Assembly: GCA_020850695.1 (NCBI GenBank)
Contig: JADZEF010000347.1
Coordinates: forward strand, 1 to 36,055
DNA length: 36,055 nt
Reading direction: 5' to 3'
DNA from: Planctomycetaceae bacterium
GTDB lineage: Bacteria; Planctomycetota; Planctomycetia; Planctomycetales; Planctomycetaceae
A program made the translations under genes and the position numbers. Shown here piece after piece: positions 17,931 to 25,610 of the stretch; the stretch's first letter is position 1, and the number at the start of each line of letters is the position of its first letter. The notes under the pieces were generated by a model, which saw only the letters and a program-made list of their open reading frames with translations, had not been told where the DNA came from and searched no databases.

Positions 17931-18120
17931 TACATACTTGACTCATCAAGCCGTTGATGAGGCTCCGGCTTGGAAGAGATGGCCGCAAGAAGGCACAAAA
18001 GTCGCAAAAAGAGAACGGGAGAATCAAATCCTCTCACACCGTTTGACCGGAAATCTTTTGCGTTTTTTGTGCCTCTTTGCGGCAACATCATCCACTCGAT
18101 GTTGATGAGTCGAGTATGTA
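17931..18120. repeat. Nested inverted repeat downstream of the giant + gene
   Basis: Outer arms 17931-17949 and 18102-18120 match with one mismatch in 19 (TACATACT[T/C]GACTCATCAA). Inner arms 17982-18011 and 18055-18083 share GCCGCAA-A-GGCACAAAA and CGCAAAA. The inner sequence belongs to the 'GGCACAAAGxCGCAAAA' style seen between genes in many genomes. Confidence 0.75.
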
Positions 18121-18297
18121 GCCGCCTTAGCTTTCTCTGTTCGTCTGCTCGACTCCAGCGAGATCGGTCGCTTCCGAAAGACTCGTCCTCAAGAGCTTGC
18201 GCCTTGCGACGGTTCTCTTGCGGCCCCGCTTGAAGTCTCAGGAAAGAGTCTTGCGCGTCGCACGAGCGCAGGTGAATCCGCCTCTGCTTTCGGTTCC

Positions 18298-18341
18298 TCT
18301 CTTTGCGTTTCTTCCTTTGCGCCTTCGCGTCGTCGCGTCCA
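18298..18341. repeat. Dispersed repeat unit, single arm
   Basis: The reverse complement of this stretch contains GAAGGAAGAAACGCAAAGAG, which is also found at about 32783-32802 in the repeat upstream of the DUF1559 gene, 14 kb away. No clean partner arm is visible here. The surrounding gap 17924-18594 (671 bases) contains no supported gene. Confidence 0.6.
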
Positions 18342-18594
18342 TGGGTTTCCTTTCTGTTGCAGCTTCGCGGGGTTGGGATTTCCGTGGTTTCCGTATTCCC
18401 TCGTCGGAAATGACTCAAGTTCGGGAAACCGCAGTCTTTTTCCAGTCCAGATCCCGGATTCTTGAACATTTCTTTGTGCAATTCGGCCTGGGGCCTGCCG
18501 ATAAGAAGTACTGATTGTGCGGTCAGACCCGCAGGGGCGGTCGGACTACGATGCAATCCGAGGACGAACCTCGCCGGGCCATTCGGTTCACCAA

Positions 18595-19335
18595 ATGCCA
18601 GGAAGGCTCATCACTCCTTTGCGCGGATCCCGAATCGCCATGCTCCTCGGGCTGGCGATGATCGGCGGATGTGCGTCCGTGCCGCCGATTCCCGGAGCGC
18701 CGCCCGCCGTCGCCAGACCATACACCCTGTGGACGTTCTTCGGGCTCGACCCCTTCTACGAAAAGAAGTGCACCGATGCGGAGCATCTGCGGGCCAAGCT
18801 GGCGACGCTCAGTCCGGCCTTCGCCCCCACCGCTCCGCTGAAGTCGTTGACCGATCCGACGCTGACCCAATCGCCGAATGTCGCTGTGGCGAGCGCTGCA
18901 GCCGTCGTCGCCAAGAAGGCCGAGATTCCGCAGACCAAGGCGGCCCTTGCGGCGGTCGCCGAGATCGGATGCGCCTGCGATCCCGCGACGGTGACCGCTC
19001 TGGCCGCCGGTCTCGACAGCTGCTTTCCGGAAGTCCGCCTCGCCGCGGCCGAAGCGGTCCGAAAGTCGGTCCGGTTGTCGGAGGGCAAATGCGATCGTGG
19101 CCGGTGTTGCTCCCCCATTCTTTCCGAGAAGCTCTTCCAACTGGGATGGGGACTGGACGATCGAGGTTGCCCCGTGGAGCCTGACGGCAACGTCCGCCTG
19201 GCCGCGCGGCAGGCGTATCGCGCCTGCGGATGCACGCCGCTGTCGGCGCCGGATGAGCCGCAGATCTCCAAGGAACGTCCGCGAGCCGATGTCGTGAAGT
19301 CGGCCCGGGCGGGCGACGCGAAGGCCGGAAATTAG
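18595..19335 (+). CDS. Cys-rich HEAT-like lipoprotein
   Basis: About 246 aa. A lipoprotein signal is clear: basic start (MPGRLITPLRGSR), hydrophobic LLGLAMIGG and lipobox Cys26 (IGGC). The mature part has HEAT-like helical repeats, notably ALAAVAEIGC, DSCFPEVRLAAAEAVRKSV and GNVRLAARQAYRACG. It holds ten further cysteines, several in pairs (GCAC, GRCC, CGC), suggesting disulfides or metal binding outside the cytoplasm. ATG 18595 gives a full signal peptide; ATG 18640 is an alternative and would leave only a short n-region. Frame continues upstream to 18517 in non-coding-looking sequence. It sits between the two giant genes and its stop is 37 bases from the end of the minus-strand giant. TssJ is also a lipoprotein but has a different fold, so this is not called TssJ. 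Confidence 0.8.
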   Translation: MPGRLITPLRGSRIAMLLGLAMIGGCASVPPIPGAPPAVARPYTLWTFFGLDPFYEKKCTDAEHLRAKLATLSPAFAPTAPLKSLTDPTLTQSPNVAVASAAAVVAKKAEIPQTKAALAAVAEIGCACDPATVTALAAGLDSCFPEVRLAAAEAVRKSVRLSEGKCDRGRCCSPILSEKLFQLGWGLDDRGCPVEPDGNVRLAARQAYRACGCTPLSAPDEPQISKERPRADVVKSARAGDAKAGN

Positions 19336-19372
19336 AGCGGGTCTTCTTTCGCCGAGCGCAAGACGACGATGC

Positions 19373-22300
19373 TCAGCGCGTCATCACCGGGACGGGCTTG
19401 ATGACGAGGGCCTGGGGAACGGTCGAAAGCAGCAGCGAATCGCCCATCATCCACCCACGGGAACGGATCGGCTCCAGGGACGTGAAGCGGAACTGGATTC
19501 GGTTGAGGTCCTCGGGGGCCAGTTCCCGGTCGAAATTCCACGTCTGCACGAACAGATGGTGCTCGGCATCGTACCGACGGTCGACGCTGAGCAGTGTCGC
19601 GGCATGGGACGTGTCGACAGCGCCTTGCGAGAGCCGGTTCTCCGTGAGTTCGGTCCAGACCTGCGGCTCGCCGGCCGCGGTGTCATAGCGTTCCACGAGG
19701 GTGACGCTCCTCACGTCATGACGAATCTGCCAGCCGACCGCGGGAATCGGCAGGGCCTGCCACGACTCGTTGTTCTGCTGACGCTGAATGAGGCTGACAT
19801 AGGACTCCGTCCGGTCGACGCTCATCGGTCGGGAACCGACCCATCCCTGCATGCGGGCCGTCACCGCGTCGCGCGGCCAGGACGGAATTCGGAACTCCCA
19901 TGTCGGCAACGGCTGGCCCGGTACCGCGGCCGGCCCGAGGCACAGCGCGGCCGCGCCGAGTTCCCTGCCGTTCGCGTCGATCGGCTGAATCAGGAAATAG
20001 CCGATGGCGGGACGCGGCGTGAATTGGCCATCCCGCTGACGCAGGCTCCAGCGGATGACGAGGTCGTTCCCCTTCCATTCCGGACGTGAGGCCGCGAGAT
20101 CGCACGGAGAGTCCAGACCGGAATCGCGCTCCCGCAAAGACGCGGTGAGATACGGAAGATCGGACACGATCCGCAGTGTTCCATCCAGGGCGGGTCGGAA
20201 GATCAGCTTCTCGCCTCCCTCGATGGCAATGCGGCCCGTCGCCGATTCATATCTCACGTCGTAGGGCCGTTCTCCCGATTTGTTCGGCGCGAGGACGATC
20301 GGCTCGCCGACCTGAGCCGTCTTCGGCACGGCGTCTCCGTTCTGGATCGAAAACCGGCCCGGCTGGTAGAGCGATCGCAGACGGGCCTGAAGCCGCGCGG
20401 CGTCGCGGACGGTGACGTCGGACGAGCCTCCCGTCGCGGCGGAGATCCGCGAGAACTCCTCGCGCGCCTGGGCGATTTCCTTTTCCGCGATACCGAATCC
20501 AAGGAGATGCACGGCGACTTCGCGTCCCTCGACGGAGCGGAGAACGTCTTGGAGCTCCGTCCGCTTCTCCGGCGTGGGATTGAACTGGTAGTTCAATCCG
20601 TCCGTGATGACCACCATCGTCCGGGTCGCGTCGGCCGGGGCGGACTCGAGTTGTTCCAGCCCTTCCAGAATCGAAAGGTACAGCGGCGTTTCTCCCCACG
20701 GCTGCAGCGCCCGGAGCCGCGCGTCCATGCGACCCAGTTCGGCCGGGCCGAACCGCCCGACAGGCAGCACCGTTTCGACGTCCTCGAACGGCTGCAGCGT
20801 CGGGGAGAACGGAAATCGCTGCTCATAGAGGGGCTGCCGCTGCACGCCCGCGGCCGCCGTTTCGCCGGCGGCCACGCGGTGACCGTAGAACACGACGCCC
20901 ACCTGCACGTTGTTTTCGTCCGCCAGATCATTCAGCAGCGAGTTCAGTGCGTCGACGGCGGCGTCGATCTTGCGAATCGTGCCGCGCGTCCCTTCCCGCG
21001 TGACGTTGTCGGTCATCGAGGCGGAGGCGTCGAGGACGAACAGGATCGCGGTCGGTCGACGCCGATCGCTCTGCACGGTGACGGTTGCCGGAACATCGGC
21101 GCCCGGAACCGATCGAACCGTGAACCCCGCCGTCGGCGCCAGTTGAAAGTCGTCGGCGAACCGGTGGCCTCGAAAGTAGGCGTACGCGCGGCGAGATTGC
21201 CGTGTGTCGATTCGCGTCTTCGGGAGAGGATTTTGGAGGCTGATCCGGGTCGTGACGAAGTCCCGCGTCCCGTTGGAAGGGGTGGAAAGGTCGGCCGATT
21301 CCCGGCCGACGGTCCATTCTTCCGTCTTGTCGCCGCGACTGATGAAAACCGCCGCGGTGCCGGGCGGAAGGACCGCCTGAGGCGACCGCCGCACATCCAC
21401 GTTCGTCTGCAGGTCGTCGGAGGCCAGAATCTGAGGGACGGCGATCGCCGTGACGCCGAGGGGGGCCTGCGACGGGTTCTGAGAGGCGGCGAGCAGCCGG
21501 CGGGTCTGGTTCGCTTCGGCTTTTCCGGCCTCGTTCAACGAGTCCCTCCAGTCGGCGTCGCACAGGTCGGCGCAGTCCAGCAGTTCTCCGGCCGCCTGGA
21601 CGAAGAACGGAGGTCCGTTGTCGGCCGAGCCAGCCCAGAAATCGTCCGCCATGCAGGCGGCTCGATTTCTCAACAGCCGCCCGCAGGCCGCCAGCTCCAG
21701 CCGATGACAGGGATTGTAAGGCAGGTTGTTCGGAAGCCAGCTGGCCGCCGTGCGCACCCGCTGCGCCTGGACCCGCCAGGCACGTTCGCGAGCGATCGGC
21801 GAGTCGAAGCTGGAATATCGGCTGCGATGCAGCCCTTGGGGAATGCTTGCCAGCTCGTGTCGAATCCTGACCGATCTCTGCCACGATCGAGACAACAATT
21901 GGTCGTGCAGAGACTCCGACGACGCCCCCGGCGAATGCGGCCTGGTCTCGGTCAGCGAGAGCATCGCGAACATGGGATGCGGTGCGGCGCCGCGGGCAAT
22001 CTGGATCATCCAGTCGTCCAGAGCCGTCGGGGGGATCGTCTCGGCATGTTGGTCGCCGGGAGATCTGGCCGCGAATTGAATTGCGATCTGCGTCGACGCC
22101 TGCAGCCAGGTCTCGCGCAACGTCATCCGTTGCTCGACGGGGGTGCGGCTCAGGGAGTCGGGCTCCCGCGGAATCAGGGAGGTGGACAGGAGCTGTTCCA
22201 TCTCCGCGACGGCCGCGGCATCCGCAGCCCCCGTCAGCAGGCGGTCGTAAGCCTGCTCGACGTGCGTCCAAAGCTCCGACAACTCGCGTTCCAACTGCGT

Positions 22301-24283
22301 GGCCAGCGATGCGGCGAGCGATGCCGATTCCGGGCTGGCTCCCTGGTCGGCGCATTGGGCGAGCGCGGCTTCCAACTGCTTCCAGTTACCCGTCGCAGCA
22401 ATCCAGTCTCCGACGCCGCGCTTCGCCGTCGTCCGCGCCTCGCCGCAGCCGCGGATGTAGATCCATTCGGCAAGGCGCGGCAGATCGGCCGCCGCACGAT
22501 CGCGCCATTCAATCGCCTTGAGGAGGTCCTGCTCGCTTTGACGGCAGTCGGCCAGTCGCTTCTCTGCGGACGCCGCCAACTCGACGGCCGTCGCCAATCG
22601 ATCGTCGGTTCCGACGAACAGGCAATCGAGAATCACGCGCAGCGTGGCTTCGATGGGCCGGCACTGCGATTCCAGCATTACGCTGACGCCGGAGTTGGGA
22701 GACGCCTGCATTTCGCCGAGCGATTCCATCACGCTCAGCACGCGCGAGATGAGCTCGGGCTGCGACCAGCTGGAATCGGGGGCGTCGTTCGCAAGATGCT
22801 GCAGGACCACGAGGTCCCAGTACTGCGGGATGGCCCCCTTTTGCTGCAGATCGTGGAGCAGGGCGGCGGCGACCTGTCGCGAGGGGCGCCGGCGGACCTG
22901 GTCGAAGGCGTCGGCGACGCGCGCGCCGTCGGCGGGTCGATCGGGATTCAACCGCTGCGCCAGTTGCCGGTGAGGCAGTCGAACATCTCCCTCGCCCAGG
23001 GGCGAGCGCGACCGCGCCGCATTGCCCAGGGTCTCCAGGAGAGATTGGATCGCGCGCTCGACGTCTTCGCGTTGTCGAGCGGCCGACGCTCCGCCGTTGG
23101 TCAACACTTCATACTGCACCACCAGGTGATTCAGCCGCTGCCACGCCACCGGGTCGAACCGCCACGGAGCCTGGTCGGCCAGGGCCAGCCGCTCGCTCCA
23201 CATCTGCTTCAATCGGTGGAGCGAAGCATCCCGATCGACCGGAGTGCGGAGCCGGTCGGCCGCCGCATGCCACACGTGCTGCGTGCTTTCCGGGGCCGCC
23301 CAGAACAGCTGATAGTTTTTTAAATCGGGCGAGAGAAGGGAGGGGGTCTGAACCTGCCGCCGGTTTTCCCACACCCAGTCCGACGTCCGACGAGTCACGT
23401 AGTTGGCCATCTCCGACAGCGAGACATGCCGATCGCCGTTGCCGCCGGCTTCGGCCGAGTTCGCCCGCCCCGTGAGCGCCGACCAGATCGCCTCGCCGAA
23501 GACCGAGCCCCCCAGGGCGGGGGAATGCCATCCCGTCTGATGTCCGGTGGTGTCCGAAAGCACGCGGAGCGTCTGCCAGCGCCCCGCCTCATGCTGACGC
23601 TTCACGAGAGACGCCAGTTGATCGCCGAACGAATCGGCGAGTATCCCGGCCGGCCACACGGTGTCGGGCTGGCATCGGTCCACAATCACGAGCCGCTGCA
23701 CGTGTTTCGGGAAGACGTCTCCGGCGATGTGGTCCAGCAAGGCTTCGACCGGCAGCCATTCCTCCGAGCGGAAGAGCGAGGCTTGAGAGGGAATGAGGCA
23801 AGGACGCCCCACGTCGTCGACGAGGCCGGGGAGTCTGAGGTAGACGATCACCGCCCCCGTGCGATCGGCCGCCCGTGTCATCTGCTGGAGCGACTGACGA
23901 AAATCGGCCACGGACGTTCCCGTGGGGAGCGAGGGAGAATGCTCGTAAACCGAAAGCGTCGTGCGATCGAGCAGCTTGAGCCGTTCGATCTCTTCCGCCA
24001 GCCAGGGGGTCTGCGGGATCGGCCCGGGCCGGACATCCGTCATGATCAGCAGGGGCGTCCTCTCCGGAGCATCCAGCGCCACCACCAGGAAACACGCGAA
24101 AAGGGCGGAGAGCAGCGCAAACCACAGGGCCAATCGCAGGGGTCGCCAACGGGGGGCCGTGGAACGTTCCGGCGGGAGTTCGACCTGCCAGTCGTGTTGC
24201 GGGATGGGCTGAGAACGCCGCGCCGGGCGCCAGGCGCGGGGGGCCGACGGCGGTGTTGCGGGCGGAGAAGTCGCCTGATCCAT
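19373..24283 (-). CDS. Giant single-pass protein with caspase-like and vWA domains
   Basis: 1636 aa. Layout: Pro/Arg-rich cytoplasmic N-terminus (1-49), one membrane helix (about 50-70, LALWFALLSALFACFLVVAL), caspase-like region (about 75-330), a long helical region (about 340-960), a beta region, a vWA domain (about 1078-1290), and a beta-rich C-terminus. The caspase part keeps a cysteine at the expected place (VIVDRC204) but the YxGHG histidine is replaced (VYLRLPG, 147-153). The vWA domain has a full metal site: D1085-S1087-S1089 (VLDASAS), T1199 (GETPLYLS) and D1228 (ITDG). vWA domains bind protein partners through a metal ion. The same architecture as the + strand giant suggests paralogy. 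ATG 24283 has GGAG about nine bases upstream. Function unknown; an envelope scaffold or sensor for the T6SS is inferred from context. Confidence 0.88.
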   Translation of the reverse strand: MDQATSPPATPPSAPRAWRPARRSQPIPQHDWQVELPPERSTAPRWRPLRLALWFALLSALFACFLVVALDAPERTPLLIMTDVRPGPIPQTPWLAEEIERLKLLDRTTLSVYEHSPSLPTGTSVADFRQSLQQMTRAADRTGAVIVYLRLPGLVDDVGRPCLIPSQASLFRSEEWLPVEALLDHIAGDVFPKHVQRLVIVDRCQPDTVWPAGILADSFGDQLASLVKRQHEAGRWQTLRVLSDTTGHQTGWHSPALGGSVFGEAIWSALTGRANSAEAGGNGDRHVSLSEMANYVTRRTSDWVWENRRQVQTPSLLSPDLKNYQLFWAAPESTQHVWHAAADRLRTPVDRDASLHRLKQMWSERLALADQAPWRFDPVAWQRLNHLVVQYEVLTNGGASAARQREDVERAIQSLLETLGNAARSRSPLGEGDVRLPHRQLAQRLNPDRPADGARVADAFDQVRRRPSRQVAAALLHDLQQKGAIPQYWDLVVLQHLANDAPDSSWSQPELISRVLSVMESLGEMQASPNSGVSVMLESQCRPIEATLRVILDCLFVGTDDRLATAVELAASAEKRLADCRQSEQDLLKAIEWRDRAAADLPRLAEWIYIRGCGEARTTAKRGVGDWIAATGNWKQLEAALAQCADQGASPESASLAASLATQLERELSELWTHVEQAYDRLLTGAADAAAVAEMEQLLSTSLIPREPDSLSRTPVEQRMTLRETWLQASTQIAIQFAARSPGDQHAETIPPTALDDWMIQIARGAAPHPMFAMLSLTETRPHSPGASSESLHDQLLSRSWQRSVRIRHELASIPQGLHRSRYSSFDSPIARERAWRVQAQRVRTAASWLPNNLPYNPCHRLELAACGRLLRNRAACMADDFWAGSADNGPPFFVQAAGELLDCADLCDADWRDSLNEAGKAEANQTRRLLAASQNPSQAPLGVTAIAVPQILASDDLQTNVDVRRSPQAVLPPGTAAVFISRGDKTEEWTVGRESADLSTPSNGTRDFVTTRISLQNPLPKTRIDTRQSRRAYAYFRGHRFADDFQLAPTAGFTVRSVPGADVPATVTVQSDRRRPTAILFVLDASASMTDNVTREGTRGTIRKIDAAVDALNSLLNDLADENNVQVGVVFYGHRVAAGETAAAGVQRQPLYEQRFPFSPTLQPFEDVETVLPVGRFGPAELGRMDARLRALQPWGETPLYLSILEGLEQLESAPADATRTMVVITDGLNYQFNPTPEKRTELQDVLRSVEGREVAVHLLGFGIAEKEIAQAREEFSRISAATGGSSDVTVRDAARLQARLRSLYQPGRFSIQNGDAVPKTAQVGEPIVLAPNKSGERPYDVRYESATGRIAIEGGEKLIFRPALDGTLRIVSDLPYLTASLRERDSGLDSPCDLAASRPEWKGNDLVIRWSLRQRDGQFTPRPAIGYFLIQPIDANGRELGAAALCLGPAAVPGQPLPTWEFRIPSWPRDAVTARMQGWVGSRPMSVDRTESYVSLIQRQQNNESWQALPIPAVGWQIRHDVRSVTLVERYDTAAGEPQVWTELTENRLSQGAVDTSHAATLLSVDRRYDAEHHLFVQTWNFDRELAPEDLNRIQFRFTSLEPIRSRGWMMGDSLLLSTVPQALVIKPVPVMTR

Positions 24284-24518
24284 GGCCGGGAACTCCGGAA
24301 CGAGAGCGATCGGGAGCAGGTGGCTCTCTCCGGCGACGGCTCTTTCGCGCGCTGTGACGCGCAGCTTGAATCAGCGCCGCCGGGCTCCGCTCCCGATCGG
24401 AGCAGGCTGCTCCCGAGTGTTATCGACCGCCCCGCAGGCGACCGCCAGCCCCGGGTCCGCAGGACCCCCAACCGGAACAGCCGCTCCGGCTTATCCCGAT
24501 CGCTCCGCCGTTCCGGGT

Positions 24519-25610
24519 TCATCCATGGACGGAATACGTGGCGAACGGATTCTCGCACGGATTGCCGCGCGCCACGTGCAGGAGCCCTCGATCGGCCTCG
24601 GCAATCAGCGAGCAGACGGTCAGCCCGCTGGCGGGAAGCCCCGGATAATCGGCTCCGTGGTGAGCGTGACGGCAGATGCCCGTCGGATAACCGTCATGGT
24701 CGCTGAGGAACGACTTGACGTCCTCGACACGGATCGCCCCCGATCGCTCGCGGATGCGGGCCGTCATGCGGTCGAGGCGTCCAAACGAATCGGGCAGACT
24801 CTGCTGGAAGTTCGCCTCGCACGCATGCACCCCGCACACGTAGTGATTCGAGTGCGCGAGGAACCCTTCGCTGGAGGCGGGGACTTCGAATGGACCGTCC
24901 GACGTCAGTTCGACATCGGCGATGTTTCCCTGGCCGTCGCTGAGGACGTAGTTGCCGTTGGAACAGACGGGGACGCGGCGGAACAGGTCGCGCACCTGCT
25001 CGAGCGTGCGGCATTCGAAGATGAGGCGCTTGACCGGGTAGTGCGAGAGGGCGAACTTCCATCCGGGGCCGCCGCCCAGCGCATTGGCGAAGTGCGCGAC
25101 GCCATGCTCATTCACGCCGTGATAGCCGAGCATGCCGCCGAACGTCCACATCACGAATCGCGGGGCGGCGTCCGGCGACACCCGCAACACGTAGGCGTAG
25201 TCCATGAGTTCGGCGGGATTGTCGCTGTTCTGGCCGATCAGCGTCTCGCCCTGGGCGGTCACTGATCGGCCGAGGATGAACGTCGTGCAGCCTCCGTCGA
25301 CGGTCGAGCCGCCGTCGGAGCTCGCCGCGACGCCCGCCAGCTCGCCGCGCAACTGGCATGCCAGCGCTTCGAGATTCTCGATGGACGCCCCGGCCGCGAG
25401 CCCCCGCGTCTCTTCGAGGAGGTGCGGGCAGGTGCGCTCCATCAAAGGGACGAAATGCGCCGCCCGCGCCCGGAGTTCAGCCCGAGTGACTTTGAGCGAC
25501 GCCGCCAGGAAGTCGACGAAGCCGCGGATCTGCTCGCGGGCCTGCTCTCCATGCTGCCGGCCCAGTTCGGCCGGCGTCCCCCGGGCTTCGAAAAACGGAT
25601 AGTGCGTCAC
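24519..25610 (-). CDS. C45-family peptidase / acyl-CoA:6-APA acyltransferase-like Ntn-hydrolase
   Basis: 363 aa. It matches the C45 (isopenicillin N acyltransferase-like) family: N-terminal EARGTPAELGRQHGEQAREQI, the autocleavage/nucleophile site DGGCTTFIL with Cys108 directly after Gly-Gly, QNSDNPAEL, a GYHGVNEHGVAHFANAL block and a C-terminal SNHYVC. These self-cleave before the Cys, which becomes the N-terminal nucleophile for amide hydrolysis or acyl transfer. Substrate unknown. I start at GTG 25610, which overlaps the upstream stop as GTGA, with GGGGAGG about ten bases before; an ATG at 25640 is the alternative. No signal peptide is seen. It is the last gene of a three-gene minus-strand operon. 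Confidence 0.88.
   Translation of the reverse strand: MTHYPFFEARGTPAELGRQHGEQAREQIRGFVDFLAASLKVTRAELRARAAHFVPLMERTCPHLLEETRGLAAGASIENLEALACQLRGELAGVAASSDGGSTVDGGCTTFILGRSVTAQGETLIGQNSDNPAELMDYAYVLRVSPDAAPRFVMWTFGGMLGYHGVNEHGVAHFANALGGGPGWKFALSHYPVKRLIFECRTLEQVRDLFRRVPVCSNGNYVLSDGQGNIADVELTSDGPFEVPASSEGFLAHSNHYVCGVHACEANFQQSLPDSFGRLDRMTARIRERSGAIRVEDVKSFLSDHDGYPTGICRHAHHGADYPGLPASGLTVCSLIAEADRGLLHVARGNPCENPFATYSVHG

Noticed and set aside
18595..19335. Calling the lipoprotein TssJ
   Set aside because: TssJ is a small transthyretin-like beta fold; this protein has helical HEAT-like repeats and many cysteines.
20507..23323. 938-codon open frame antisense to the vWA giant gene
   Set aside because: Reverse-strand artefact; the vWA metal motif on the minus strand shows which frame is real.
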